Assembly (NCBI GenBank): GCA_005768755.1
Contig: VAFL01000020.1
Coordinates: forward strand, 13,771 to 77,770
Source: Paracoccus denitrificans
Lineage (GTDB): Bacteria; Pseudomonadota; Alphaproteobacteria; Rhodobacterales; Rhodobacteraceae
Reading direction: 5' to 3'
Length of the DNA: 64,000 nucleotides
Shown here: piece by piece, positions 50,632-60,858 of the stretch
Numbering within the stretch: the stretch's first letter is position 1
Layout: every line of letters begins with the position of its first letter
Notes under the pieces: model-generated
The model's database searches: none
What the model saw: the letters and a program-made list of their open reading frames with translations, nothing else
Told to the model about the DNA's origin: nothing
Program-made: the position numbers and the translations under genes

Positions 50632-53265
50632 ATGGCAAGCGTGTTCGACCTCTTTGATCCAAGGCTTCAGCCTGGCACGCCGCGCATCCAGAGCGACACG
50701 CTTGATCTGCTGCAAACGAGGATCGGTGCCGCTCGCGCCGAAATCGAGGCCAGTTCGCAGACCGCCAGGATCTTGTCCACGGCGGTGCAGCGCCACAGCC
50801 GGCGCATCCTGGAAGACCATGCCGAGCGGACCCGCAGGCTGCTTGAGGCAGGATCGGCCTTGACTGAGTCCATGAGCCAGTTTCACTCGGAAGGCCGTCT
50901 GGGCGCCTCCCTCGCAGACTATCAGCGCGATGTGGCCGAACGCGCGGTGCTGACCGCCGACACGCTGCGCAAGCGCGGCGACATCTTCCTGGCACACGAG
51001 GCGGCCGATTGCCCGCCTGTGCTGATCTATGACTACGAGGTGGTCATGGACGGCAAGGGTCTGCCCTATCCCTGCAATTACATGCTGCTGAAGATCACGC
51101 CGCCCGAAGGTGTCGTAATTGACGACACCCGCCGTCCCTATATCATCATCGACCCGCGTGCCGGGCACGGGCCGGGGATCGGCGGCTTCAAGAGCGACAG
51201 CCAGGTCGGCGTAGCTCTGGCCGCCGGCCATCCCGTCTATTTCGTGGCCTTCCGCTCGCGTCCCGAGCCCGGGCAGTCTCTGGCCGATGTCTCCCGCGCC
51301 GAGGCTGCCTTTGTACGCGAAGTGATGCGCCGCCATCCGAAGTCCAGCAATCCCATTATCACCGGCAATTGCCAGGGTGGCTGGGCGACGCTGCTGCTGG
51401 CCGCCACCAACAACGATCTGACCGGTCCGATCGTGGTCAACGGCGCGCCTGTGGTTCCCTGGGCAGGGAAGGTGGGCGAAAACCCGATGCGCTACAACGC
51501 AGGCATCTTGGGCGGGACATGGATCGCGATGTTCGTATCCGACCTGGGCGGCGGCATCTTCGACGGCGCGCATCTGGTCCAGAACTTCGAGGCCTTGAAC
51601 CCCGGCCGCACGCTGTTTCGCAAGTATACCGACCTGTTCCGCGACATCGACAAGGGCGATAAGAGCTTTCTTGAATTCGAAACGTGGTGGGGCGGCTTCT
51701 TCATGCTGACCGAGGCCGAAATCCGCTGGATCGTCGAGCAGCTTTTCGTCGGCAACCGCCTTGCCAAGAACGAGGCACGGATTGAACCGGGCCGACCCGT
51801 CGACCTCAAGGCGATCCATGCGCCAATCATCGTCTTCGCCAGTCATGGCGACAACATCACGCCGCCCCAGCAGGCCCTGAACTGGATCGCCGAAACCTAT
51901 AGCGATGTGCAGGAAATCCGCATCTGTGGACAGTGCATCATCTATATGGTCCATAAAGAGGTGGGCCATCTGGGGATCTTTGTGTCCTCGAAGATCGCGA
52001 AGAAGGAACATGCCGAGGTCGCCTCGACGCTGAAGACCATCGAGGCGCTGGCACCGGGACTTTACGAGATGCGCATCGAGGATGTCGAGGAACGCGACGG
52101 CAAAAAGCACTTCACGGTTGGTTTCGCCGAACGCACGCTGAACGACATTCGCGCCCTGGACGATGGTCTCGCGGACGAACGTCCCTTCGCCGCCGTTGCC
52201 CGCGCCTCGGAGGTGCAGACGCAGATCTATGACACGATGATGCGGCCGCTGATCAAGGCCATGGTCACTCCAACCACGGCCGAACTGTCGCGGGCGCTGC
52301 ATCCAAAGCGGCTGGAACGCGCCCTGGCCTCGTCGAAGAACCCGATGATGGGCCATGTTGCCCAGTTGGCCGAGAAGGTCCGCGAAAACCGCCGCAAGGC
52401 CGCGCCGGACAACCCCTGGCTGGCCGCCGAAGCGCTGTGGGTGGAGGCGATCGAGCAGATGATCGACGTCATGCGCGACAGCCGTGACATGATCTATGAA
52501 CTCAGCTTCTACACACTGTGGTCAAATCCCTGGATGCGCAGCTTCGGCGGCACGCATGAGGCGCATCGTACCCTGAAACGGACTGGCGAGCTACGCGGTC
52601 TGCCCGAGGTTGCCCTGGCGCTGCAGAATATCGAGCGCGGCGGCTTTGCCGAGGCGGTCATCCGCATGCTGGTGTTGCTGGCCGAGAAACGCAAGGGCGT
52701 GCGCCGCGACCGGCTGGAACGGTCCTCGACGGTGCTGACGCGGGACGAGCCGTTCCGGTCGCTGGGGGCTGACCGGCGCGCGCGGATCATCCACGAACAG
52801 ACGCTGCTCGCGACTTACGAGCCCGAGCGCGCGATCGAGACCCTGCCCATGCTGCTGCCCGACATGGCGGATCGGGAGCTAGCGCTGAAGGTGGTGCGCT
52901 TCATCCCCGGCCCAACCGAGGAGATGTCGCTCGAAACCCAACGGATGCTGCAGCGCTTCCACGATGTTCTGGGAATGCCGCGCTTTGTGGGGACTGTGAC
53001 CGAGGATCCGTTGGACGACACGGTCAAGGGGCCACCGGATGTGGCCGGCATCGACGCCCAAACGCCTGCCGCAACTGTCGCGGGCCTCGGCCGCGGCCCC
53101 GCGTCCGCGCGCCGGACCCTGCGCGCCACGGCGGAAACACCCCCTGCGGTCGGCGCTCCGCCCAAGGCGCCGGACACGACCGCCGCCGAGACCGCCCATG
53201 GCAAGCAGGCGCCTGCTGGAACCGGCGGCAACATCCTGCCAGCCAGCGGCCGGGACGAGGGCTGA
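50632..53265 (+). CDS. DUF3141 protein with PhaC-like alpha/beta-hydrolase triad
   Basis: An 877-residue protein. An N-terminal helical region (about 1-110) leads into an alpha/beta-hydrolase: YIIIDPRAGHGPGIGGFKSD, the nucleophile box GNCQGGWATLLLA with Cys at 247, ASHGDNITPPQQAL with Asp at 407, and KEVGHLGIFVSS with His at 446. This Cys-Asp-His set and the GxCxGG box match class I/III polyhydroxyalkanoate synthases rather than Ser esterases. The last 100 residues are Pro/Ala-rich. Translated between FabI and the MaoC-Pta gene. A polymerase, depolymerase or acyltransferase role is inferred, not known. Confidence 0.85.
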   Translation: MASVFDLFDPRLQPGTPRIQSDTLDLLQTRIGAARAEIEASSQTARILSTAVQRHSRRILEDHAERTRRLLEAGSALTESMSQFHSEGRLGASLADYQRDVAERAVLTADTLRKRGDIFLAHEAADCPPVLIYDYEVVMDGKGLPYPCNYMLLKITPPEGVVIDDTRRPYIIIDPRAGHGPGIGGFKSDSQVGVALAAGHPVYFVAFRSRPEPGQSLADVSRAEAAFVREVMRRHPKSSNPIITGNCQGGWATLLLAATNNDLTGPIVVNGAPVVPWAGKVGENPMRYNAGILGGTWIAMFVSDLGGGIFDGAHLVQNFEALNPGRTLFRKYTDLFRDIDKGDKSFLEFETWWGGFFMLTEAEIRWIVEQLFVGNRLAKNEARIEPGRPVDLKAIHAPIIVFASHGDNITPPQQALNWIAETYSDVQEIRICGQCIIYMVHKEVGHLGIFVSSKIAKKEHAEVASTLKTIEALAPGLYEMRIEDVEERDGKKHFTVGFAERTLNDIRALDDGLADERPFAAVARASEVQTQIYDTMMRPLIKAMVTPTTAELSRALHPKRLERALASSKNPMMGHVAQLAEKVRENRRKAAPDNPWLAAEALWVEAIEQMIDVMRDSRDMIYELSFYTLWSNPWMRSFGGTHEAHRTLKRTGELRGLPEVALALQNIERGGFAEAVIRMLVLLAEKRKGVRRDRLERSSTVLTRDEPFRSLGADRRARIIHEQTLLATYEPERAIETLPMLLPDMADRELALKVVRFIPGPTEEMSLETQRMLQRFHDVLGMPRFVGTVTEDPLDDTVKGPPDVAGIDAQTPAATVAGLGRGPASARRTLRATAETPPAVGAPPKAPDTTAAETAHGKQAPAGTGGNILPASGRDEG

Positions 53266-53266
53266 A

Positions 53267-54649
53267 ATGCACCTCGTCAATCGCATCTATGCCGAGCTTG
53301 AGCCCGGCCAAACGGCGGAACTGCGCCGTTTGATCACCCCGGACGATCTGTATGTGTTCGCGGCGGCATCGGGGAACTACAACCCGATGCACCTGCCCTC
53401 AGGCGACATGGACGGGGATGGCGAACCCGAAAACGTGGCGCCGGGCATGTTCGTGGCCTCGCTGATCTCGGCGGTCCTGGGCAATCTGCTGCCGGGACCC
53501 GGCACGCTTTACCAGCGCCAAACGCTGAATTTTCACGCGCGTGCGCATGCCGGCGACGAATTGCTGTGCCGGGTCACGGTGGCCGACAAATCCGAGAGCG
53601 GCGTGGTCACCCTGGAAACCGAGGTGACGCGGCCTGCGGACGGCGCGCGCATCATCCACGGCCAAGCCGAGGTTATCGCCCCGTCGCAGAAATTCAACCG
53701 TGGCGATATCGAGGTGCCAGGCCTGATCGTCCAACGCCACCGCCATTTCGAGGTGCTCATCGAGCGCGCCCGAACCTTGGCGCCGCTGCCCGTGGCGGTG
53801 GTCTGCCCGGATGACGCCAATTCGCTGGGCGGCGCACTGCTGGCCGCGCGCGAAAACATCATCCTGCCGATCCTGATCGGTGACGCCGCGCGGATCGCGG
53901 CGGTGGCTTGCGAAGGCGGGCTGGATCTGACGGGAGCCGAGGTCATCGACATCGCCGGTGATCAGGCGGCGGCCGCAACCGCCTGCCGGCTGGTCCATGA
54001 AGGCCGTGCCGGCGCGGTCATGAAGGGGCACCTGCATACCGACGACCTGCTGAAGCCGATGCTGGACAAGGTCGACGGGCTACGCGTCGGGCGGCGCTTC
54101 ACTCATGTCTTCGTCATGGACGTGCCCGGCCGCCCCGAACCGGTGATGGTCACCGATGCGGCGATCAACATCGCCCCCGATCTGGCGACCAAGGTGGACA
54201 TCACCCAGAACGCCATCGACCTGGCGCTGTCGCTGGGAATGGAGCCGCGCGCGGGCATTCTATCGGCGGTGGAAACCGTCACTCCGGCGATCCAGTCGTC
54301 GATCGACGCTGCGCTGCTTTCCAAGATGGCCGAACGGGGCCAGATCCATGGCGGGCTTGTCGACGGGCCGCTGGCCATGGACAATGCCGTGGATCTTGGT
54401 GCGGCGCGCACCAAGGGGTTGAAAGGCGGCGTGGCGGGTCATGCCAACATCCTTGTCGTGCCGGGGATCGACGCGGGCAACATGCTGGCCAAGCAGCTGT
54501 CCTTCATCAGCCATGCCGAAGGCGCCGGGCTTGTCCTCGGCGCGCGCGTGCCGGTGATCCTGAACTCCCGCTCGGACAGTCCGATGTCGCGGCTCGCGTC
54601 TTGTGCGGTGGCCGCGCTGCACCATGCTTGCAAGAAAGAAAAGGGATGA
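53267..54649 (+). CDS. MaoC-like hydratase fused to phosphate acetyl/butyryltransferase
   Basis: A 460-residue bifunctional protein. Residues 1-140 are a MaoC-type hot-dog fold (DLYVFAAASGNYNPMHLPSGDMDG, VAPGMFVASLISAVLG, LYQRQTLNFHARAHAGDELLC) that would hydrate short enoyl-CoAs to R-3-hydroxyacyl-CoAs. Residues 160-455 are a Pta/Ptb phosphotransacylase (CPDDANSLGGALLAARENII, GAVMKGHLHTDDLLKPML, NSRSDSPMSRLASCAVAAL). It links acyl-CoA to acyl-phosphate for the acetate kinase encoded next; stop and start overlap. Confidence 0.9.
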   Translation: MHLVNRIYAELEPGQTAELRRLITPDDLYVFAAASGNYNPMHLPSGDMDGDGEPENVAPGMFVASLISAVLGNLLPGPGTLYQRQTLNFHARAHAGDELLCRVTVADKSESGVVTLETEVTRPADGARIIHGQAEVIAPSQKFNRGDIEVPGLIVQRHRHFEVLIERARTLAPLPVAVVCPDDANSLGGALLAARENIILPILIGDAARIAAVACEGGLDLTGAEVIDIAGDQAAAATACRLVHEGRAGAVMKGHLHTDDLLKPMLDKVDGLRVGRRFTHVFVMDVPGRPEPVMVTDAAINIAPDLATKVDITQNAIDLALSLGMEPRAGILSAVETVTPAIQSSIDAALLSKMAERGQIHGGLVDGPLAMDNAVDLGAARTKGLKGGVAGHANILVVPGIDAGNMLAKQLSFISHAEGAGLVLGARVPVILNSRSDSPMSRLASCAVAALHHACKKEKG

Positions 54650-55851
54650 AAGAACTGCCCCTCGGCAACAGCGGCTTTCTGGCGCTGAATGCCGGCTCGT
54701 CATCGCTGAAGGTCGCCTTGTTTCCCGCTCTGGGCGACGATCCGCTGATGACCGGACAGGCCGACCGCATCGGCCCTCAAGGCACGCTGAAGCTGAAGGA
54801 TGCGGATGGCAATGTGCTGGAACGGGAGCCGGGCGATCTGACCAGCCATGCCGACGCGCTGGCGGTGGTGATTGCAACCGTCAAGCGGATTTTTCCCGAC
54901 CTGCGTATGGTCGCGGTCGGACACCGCGTCGTTCATGGTGGCCTGGACTATTCCGAGCCGGTCCTGGCGACCGAAGAAGTCATCGCCAAGCTGACCGAAC
55001 TGGAGCCTTTCGCGCCCCTGCACCAGCCCCACAACATCGCCGGCATCCGTGCCGCGCAGCAGGCTTTTCCCGGTGTGCCACAGGTCGCCTGTTTCGACAC
55101 CGCCTTTCATCGCGGTCAACCGTTCGTAAACGACACCTTCGCCATCCCCCGCCGTTATTACGAGGCGGGTGTGCGCCGCTACGGCTTTCACGGACTCAGC
55201 TACGACTATGTCACGGGCGAACTGGAACGGATCGCGCCGCATCTGATGGCGGGCCGCGTTGTCGTGGCGCATCTGGGCAACGGCGCATCCATGTGCGCGA
55301 TCCATCGCGGTCGCTCCGTCGCCTCGTCGATGGGCTTTTCGGCGCTTGACGGCTTGCCGATGGGCACCCGCTGCGGCCAGATTGACCCGGGCGTGCTGCT
55401 CTACATGCTGGACAGGGAACATCTGGACACGGCCCAGATCCGCCAGATCCTATATAATGAGTCGGGTCTGCTGGGTCTGTCGGGCGGGCTGTCCAACGAC
55501 ATGCGGACACTGGAAGAGGCCGACAATGCCGCCAGCCACCGCGCCATCGACTATTTCGTGTTCCGTGTGCAGCGCGAACTCGGCGCCATGACGGCGGTGA
55601 TGGGCGGCATCGACGCCTTGATCTTCTGTGGCGGCATCGGTGAGAACAGTCGGGTCGTGCGCCGCCGCATTTGCGAGCGGCTGGGCTGGATGGGGATAGA
55701 GATCGACCATGGCCGCAATGCCGAGAATGCGACCATCCTGTCCTCGGACTTTTCGCGCACCACGGTGATGATCGTGAACACGCGCGAGGATCTGGTCATC
55801 GCCCGCGCCGCTCGTGCTGCGATCGGTATTCCCCAGAAGGGACGTGCATGA
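54646..55851 (+). CDS. ackA: Acetate kinase
   Basis: A 401-residue ASKHA-fold kinase: FLALNAGSSSLKVALF at the N-terminus, RVVHGGLDYSEPVLA, CFDTAFHRGQP, RYGFHGLSYDYV, VVAHLGNGASMCAIHRG, and FCGGIGENSRVVR near the C-terminus. It makes ATP from acetyl-phosphate (or a related short acyl-phosphate) and ADP. GAAAAGGG precedes the ATG at 54646. It closes the cluster and pairs with the upstream phosphotransacylase. Confidence 0.95.
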   Translation: MKELPLGNSGFLALNAGSSSLKVALFPALGDDPLMTGQADRIGPQGTLKLKDADGNVLEREPGDLTSHADALAVVIATVKRIFPDLRMVAVGHRVVHGGLDYSEPVLATEEVIAKLTELEPFAPLHQPHNIAGIRAAQQAFPGVPQVACFDTAFHRGQPFVNDTFAIPRRYYEAGVRRYGFHGLSYDYVTGELERIAPHLMAGRVVVAHLGNGASMCAIHRGRSVASSMGFSALDGLPMGTRCGQIDPGVLLYMLDREHLDTAQIRQILYNESGLLGLSGGLSNDMRTLEEADNAASHRAIDYFVFRVQRELGAMTAVMGGIDALIFCGGIGENSRVVRRRICERLGWMGIEIDHGRNAENATILSSDFSRTTVMIVNTREDLVIARAARAAIGIPQKGRA

Positions 55852-55964
55852 TTACGCGCGAATAAATGTAGATTAATTCTTGTTTAACGTGTATCAAATC
55901 CGTTGTCCCCTCGCGTTCCCAAGAGCATGTTCACATGCGCGTGGTCTAGGGAGCAGCGGTACTG

Positions 55965-56123
55965 ATGACCATCATCGATCCAGCATTGATCAGCTTGCTA
56001 TCCAATGTTTACAGCGCCAACGGCGATAACTGCACTGGCACATTGGCGGTTGGGGCCATTCTGGTGGACTCGCTGCGCCGCTCGGCCCTGCTTGCAAAGC
56101 CAGAGGGGTCTCCCAAGCCTTGA
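55965..56123 (+). CDS. Possible 52-codon ORF
   Basis: A short frame (MTIIDPALISLLSNVYSANG at the start, LAVGAILVDSLRRSALLAKP near the end) with AGGGAG 12 bp upstream. No recognisable family and no conserved neighbour, so it may be a fragment or chance. Confidence 0.25.
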   Translation: MTIIDPALISLLSNVYSANGDNCTGTLAVGAILVDSLRRSALLAKPEGSPKP

Positions 56124-57134
56124 GCCGTGTGGCTGATCCACAATGCCCAACTGACGAGGGAATGGGGATTTTCCAGCCGAGCGGCGAGAACTCGGAAACA
56201 CGACGCAAAACCGCTCGGCTGATGCGGGAGTTATGTCTGCTCTTGACGCGAAGGACAACTTGTCCGTTTGGACAGGTGCTTGTCCCAGACGACGGATATC
56301 TCGACATCGATGTCGTCGTGAGTTAGCCCTCGGGCTCGCGGATGCGCAGCGATCAAGGCATTTTTGATCGTGAGGGCGGTGATGGCGATGCCGTCGTCGC
56401 GGATATCATCGAACCGATCGCTGTGAATGTGACTTCCATCTGACTGCCGGAAAGCTCTCAAAATAGAGCTTTTCGTCGCTTATACCTCCTTCGCGGCCGC
56501 AACAAACCAGTTGCCACTGCCGGTGACAACCCCTCGGCCGCCGAGCCGGCAAGAACTGTTCGGGGATGGAGGACGGGCGCCAGTCCGGCCGAGGCCGGAC
56601 CCGAGCCAGTCAGGGCGATGCGTCCGGCTGCGGCCACTTCTGTCTGTCTCGTCCCGAGCCAGCCATCCGCTTGGCCGGTCCTGGACGCCCGGCCTGATCT
56701 GCACGGCGGAGCTGCCGGCACTGTCTGGATAGGATGATGTGGAAGCCCGCGATGCTGTCAGATTCCAGTGGTTCTTGACTCACAGGTCAAGGATTTGCGG
56801 TGCCTGCCGGGCAAGACCGTCAGGCACTTCCACCCCAATCGTCAAGCAAAGCTGGCCCACTGTGCCGGAGACAAGGCGTCTGCTATGCGGGACCTTGCTG
56901 CCATTCGCTGCAGCTGCAGTATCGCAGTCTTGGTCAGCGTTCGAATGGCACCGAGGGGCGGTGAGCGGACTTGCGGCAGTGCGGCACTGCCACCGCGGCG
57001 ACATGGGCAAAGCGGTCGTCCATGCAGCTCGCGGCGCACCGGGCATAAACCGGTCTAATGGCAGCGTGGAAACCTGATTTAGCGTGTTCGCAGGCAGCCG
57101 GTTTGGCCCGAAACCAATGTTATACCGTTTGCGA
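56124..57134. other. About 1 kb without a credible gene
   Basis: Between the short ORF and the small SQSN-repeat protein there is no convincing gene on either strand. A 76-codon frame on the minus strand (56231-56461, ALTIKNALIAAHPRARGLTHDD) is the only one with protein-like composition, and could be a remnant. The first 100 bp after acetate kinase are AT-rich. Confidence 0.45.
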
Positions 57135-57383
57135 TCAGCGCTTCTTGTTAGACTGGGACAGCACCGAACCGGCAAGTGCCTTTGTCTTTTCAGAATAGCG
57201 ATCACTACGAAGTACCTTTGAAGCGAGATCCTCCATTTTCGCTCCGGTTTGTCGATTGGTATTGGACTGTGACAAGGCCGAACCAGCAAGCTTGCGGGCG
57301 ATCTGTGAAGAGCCAGGTTTGAAAAGGGTGTCTGCTGCAAGCGAGGCAACCTTGGTCGAAGTTCCTTTACGATTTACCGCCAT
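57135..57383 (-). CDS. Small repeat-containing protein (SQSN family)
   Basis: An 82-residue protein with two copies of the same pattern: KLAGSALSQSNTNRQTG in the middle and ALAGSVLSQSNKKR at the end, separated by MEDLASKVLRSDRYSEKTK. Small proteins of this plan are widespread hypotheticals in Proteobacteria. GGAGGATA precedes ATG 57383. Basic and alanine/serine-rich; no function known. Lies downstream of the SbcCD operon in the same direction, 87 bp after the zinc-ribbon ORF. Confidence 0.7.
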   Translation of the reverse strand: MAVNRKGTSTKVASLAADTLFKPGSSQIARKLAGSALSQSNTNRQTGAKMEDLASKVLRSDRYSEKTKALAGSVLSQSNKKR

Positions 57384-57469
57384 ATTATCCTCCATGTGGT
57401 GTTTGGTTTGCTTATAGATACTATATGTGGGGTTGAAGCTAACTTTTCGCGAGCTTCATCGGTGACATT

Positions 57470-57781
57470 TCAAAATGGTAGCCTCGCCTCAAAAAGGTCT
57501 GGCGTGTCTTTGTCGCGCCGCCTGCTCAGGCCTTCACCAAGATGCAGGCACGGATGTTTAATACGTGTCAGGCCTTTGCCGCCCTCAAAATGGACCCACC
57601 CTCCTCTGGGCATGCCCACGCTTACGATCAGCGCCCCGCATATTGGACAAGTCCGCCTGAAGGATGCGCCCTTCTTGCTTTCACGATCGCCTCGAACTGC
57701 CCAACCGCCACGAACGGATACCGTGCGCCCAGTCGACAGACGGCGGGTGTGTGCCTTCCGGTAATACCAATGGTCCTTCAT
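57470..57781 (-). CDS. Small zinc-ribbon-like protein coupled to sbcC
   Basis: A 103-residue basic protein (MKDHWYYRKAHTRRLSTGRT at the start) with a CPICGALI pair of cysteines and a further cysteine in KHPCLHLGEG, suggesting a small zinc site. Its ATG overlaps the sbcC stop (ATGA at 57778-57781), so it is translationally coupled to the nuclease genes. Not recognised as part of usual sbcDC operons. Confidence 0.6.
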   Translation of the reverse strand: MKDHWYYRKAHTRRLSTGRTVSVRGGWAVRGDRESKKGASFRRTCPICGALIVSVGMPRGGWVHFEGGKGLTRIKHPCLHLGEGLSRRRDKDTPDLFEARLPF

Positions 57782-60700
57782 CCCAGCCCCTTCCTTTCCT
57801 CGACCCGGCTGCCGCTTGGGGTCGAACGCACGTAGAAGCCTTGTGGAATAGCCTCTTGCACCAGCCCCACATGGGATATCAGGCCCACGGCACGACTGCC
57901 CTCAGTCAGCGCGGCAAGAACTTGGATCACTTGATCCAGCGTGCCCGCCCCATTTTCGGTGTCGAGGCTCCCAAAGCCTTCGTCGATGAAGATTGTGTCC
58001 ATCCTGATCTTGCCCGAAAGGCTCTCGACCACATCAGCTAGCCCAAGCGCGAGGGCCAGTGCCGCGATAAAGGTCTCGCCACCTGACAGCGTTGCTGTCG
58101 GGCGCGCCTTGCCGGTGTTGATGTCGAAGACCTCGATTTCGAGCCCACGCTTGCCGCGGCCGCCAGATGCCTCGAGCCCGCGCGTTAGCCGGTAGCGACC
58201 ACGTGTCATAGGGTCGAGCCTCATATTCGCCGCCTCGAGAACCTGGTCGAACATTGCTCCGATCGCGAAGGTCTCGAGTGTCATCTTGAAATCGTTCTTG
58301 CCGTTAGCCAGATCAGCCAGCCCCCGAAGCGGACCGGTCTCGGTTTCTAGCCGCTCGGTTTCGGTCAGAGCCGCGGCAAGCGATTCCTTGAATTTGGTCA
58401 GTGACGATACATCCGTTCTCGCTGTGGCAAGTGCAGCGTTGGCCGCATTCAAGGTCTGGGTGGCGTTTGCCAACGCCAGCTGTAGCGGGGCAAGATCCGG
58501 GCGTTCACGATCTGCACAAGCGGCTATAGCGTTCTGCAATGTCGTGCGAGCAGCGATCAATCCATCGCGGTGATCGGTCACCTTCTTGCGGTCGGCGTCT
58601 AGAGTCGGGAAATGGCTCTTGCAGGCATCATATCCCGCTTTGTCCAGCCCAACCTCGGTAAGCCGAGCGACAAAATCACCTTGTGCCTTCTTCACGCGCT
58701 GCTGCTGCCCGTCGCGCGCCCGCTTCGCTGCTTCTAGCTGCTCTTGCGAACGGGTGAGCACTTCACTGGCGGCTCGGTCCTGTTGCGTCGCCACTTCCAG
58801 CGCCTCGGAGAGTTGCCTTTGCTCTCTCTGCAAAGCCTCCCGTCGAGCGACAACCGCCTCGGGCGTGCGCAGACCTTCCGGCAGGGCCTCAATCACTGTG
58901 TCCAGCTTGGCGCGCGCGCCGGCAAGAGCGTTCTCGGCCTTCCCCGCAGCGGTGCGCGCCGAAGCCTCGCCGGTTTCTGCCTCAGTCACCTTCCGCTTGA
59001 GTTCGGCCAACTGCTCCGCCATCGCGTCCAGATCAACCGCCTCTCCAAGCGTGGCGACGGTGCCTTCAATCCGCGCGATTTCGGCTTCGAGTTCCGCCAA
59101 CGTGCGCTCAGGACGCTCCTGTTCCTCCAGCGCCCGCTTCTTTTCGTCGAGCCGCGTTCGGAAATTGCCGAGGTCGCTTTCGGCCCGAACTCTGGCTTCG
59201 GAGGCGATTCTCGCCTGAACCTGAGCGCTCCGAAACGCTTCGGTCAAACCAGATTGTTCAGGCGCACCATGGGCAGGCGCAGGATGATCATGGGAACCAC
59301 AGACAGGGCAGGGCGCCCCTTCAGTCAACTTTTCCGCTAGAATGATCGCTTGCGTGCGCGAAAGCCGTGCCTCGGCATCTACCAAGTTCGCGTCAGCGGT
59401 TCGCGCCGCGTCGGTTCTTGTCGCCAATTCGTTCGATGCCGCTTCGACATTTCGTTGAGCATCCGCGACAGCTTCTTGCGCCTTAGCATACGCCGCTGCC
59501 TTGACCCTTTCTCGGTTGACCTCGGCCAGCTCACCGGTCAGCTGGCCTCGCTCCGTTTCGGTCCTTCGCGCTTGATCAAGCGCCAGATCGGTCGCATCGC
59601 GCTGAGACTTGAGCTTCTCTCGGGCATCTATGGCCTCGGTCAGAGCCTTCTTCGCTGAAGCTTCGTCCTTCGCAGCGTCGTCAAACGCGCTTCTATGATC
59701 CGCTGCCTGCCCGACCTGCTTCTCGATCGCCTCCAACCTTGTCAGGTCAGCCTGAACTTGTTGCCGTCGGCCATCGCCAGACTGTGCCTCAGCAAGTTTC
59801 TTTTCCGCCAATTCCTTCGCGCCAGTGGCGATGTTAAGTTCCGCCTCGGCCTTCGTGACAGCCTCCTCCGCTTTCAGGCTATCCTGCTCCGCATCGCGCG
59901 AAGCCGTCTCAAGATCACGGGCCTGCAAGGCATTCCGGACAGCCTCAATGCGCTTGGCCAGCTCTTCGACCTTGATCGTTTTCTTTTCTAGATCATCGAC
60001 AGCCTGCTGTGCCGTGTCGGCAGAAGAAAATGCCTTTTCGATTTGCTCGCCTTCGGTCAGAGCTTTGCGCGCAGCTTCGTTTGCCATCTCCGCACCACGC
60101 TGAACGCCCTGCTTTTCTTCGACTTGGGCTTCGGCTGCGGCAATCCCAAGTTCAAGCGCTTCGGCGCTCTCGAAACCGCGTTCCTCGAGTCGAGCCAGGT
60201 AGAGCGCGCGCTGGTCGCGCAACGCTCGTTCTGCCGCTGAGGCTTCTTCCTTCAGCCTTGCGGCGAGATCGCGATAGACCTTCACGTCGAAGAGATCCCG
60301 CAATATCTCGACCCGCGCATCCGTTTTTGCGGCCAGGAACGTCTCGAACTTGCCTTGCGGTAAGAGCACGATCTGTCGAAACTGATCTGCCCCGTAGCCA
60401 AGCAGCGCCTCGACCTGCTGCCCTACTAGCGAGACCTTTTTTTCCGCAATGACACGGCCAGACTGACTCGGACCAAGAGTGTCCACCGGAATCCCGGTGA
60501 CGTCGAATAACGAGGCTTCCGCCGCGTCCTCAGTGGTCCCTTCACCGCGTGCCTTCGGACGTTCCTGCGCCGGACGACGACGGATCAGGTAGGCCTTGGT
60601 GCCCAGCTCAAAGACAAATTCGACTTCGGTAGGCAGATCCGAAGCGGCGTGATCCGAGCGTAGTGAACGTGGTTCCTGTTCAGTCTTGGTCGGCGCCCCG

Positions 60701-60858
60701 AATAGCGCGAAGGACATCGCCGAAAACAGCGTCGACTTTCCCGCGCCGGTCTGACCATAAATTCCAAACAGACCCGTCTCCAGCGCGGACCGGAAATCGA
60801 CTACCTCGGTTGTCGCAAATGGCCCGAAGGCTTGAAGCGATAGGCGAATGGGCCTCAT
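57778..60858 (-). CDS. sbcC: SbcC/Rad50-like exonuclease subunit
   Basis: A 1026-residue SMC-like ATPase: FGPFATTEVVDFRSALETG, Walker A GIYGQTGAGKSTLFSAMSF near residue 35, then long coiled coils around a zinc hook (APCPVCGSHDHP), and a C-terminal ABC head (LSGGETFIAALALALGLADVVE, DTIFIDEGFGSLD). With SbcD it cuts hairpins, cruciforms and protein-blocked DNA ends. ATG at 60858 overlaps the sbcD stop. Confidence 0.93.
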   Translation of the reverse strand: MRPIRLSLQAFGPFATTEVVDFRSALETGLFGIYGQTGAGKSTLFSAMSFALFGAPTKTEQEPRSLRSDHAASDLPTEVEFVFELGTKAYLIRRRPAQERPKARGEGTTEDAAEASLFDVTGIPVDTLGPSQSGRVIAEKKVSLVGQQVEALLGYGADQFRQIVLLPQGKFETFLAAKTDARVEILRDLFDVKVYRDLAARLKEEASAAERALRDQRALYLARLEERGFESAEALELGIAAAEAQVEEKQGVQRGAEMANEAARKALTEGEQIEKAFSSADTAQQAVDDLEKKTIKVEELAKRIEAVRNALQARDLETASRDAEQDSLKAEEAVTKAEAELNIATGAKELAEKKLAEAQSGDGRRQQVQADLTRLEAIEKQVGQAADHRSAFDDAAKDEASAKKALTEAIDAREKLKSQRDATDLALDQARRTETERGQLTGELAEVNRERVKAAAYAKAQEAVADAQRNVEAASNELATRTDAARTADANLVDAEARLSRTQAIILAEKLTEGAPCPVCGSHDHPAPAHGAPEQSGLTEAFRSAQVQARIASEARVRAESDLGNFRTRLDEKKRALEEQERPERTLAELEAEIARIEGTVATLGEAVDLDAMAEQLAELKRKVTEAETGEASARTAAGKAENALAGARAKLDTVIEALPEGLRTPEAVVARREALQREQRQLSEALEVATQQDRAASEVLTRSQEQLEAAKRARDGQQQRVKKAQGDFVARLTEVGLDKAGYDACKSHFPTLDADRKKVTDHRDGLIAARTTLQNAIAACADRERPDLAPLQLALANATQTLNAANAALATARTDVSSLTKFKESLAAALTETERLETETGPLRGLADLANGKNDFKMTLETFAIGAMFDQVLEAANMRLDPMTRGRYRLTRGLEASGGRGKRGLEIEVFDINTGKARPTATLSGGETFIAALALALGLADVVESLSGKIRMDTIFIDEGFGSLDTENGAGTLDQVIQVLAALTEGSRAVGLISHVGLVQEAIPQGFYVRSTPSGSRVEERKGLG

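Noticed and set aside
56458..56721. An 87-codon minus-strand frame in the gap before the SQSN protein.
   Set aside because: Gly/Ala/Arg-rich with no ribosome site or conserved motif.
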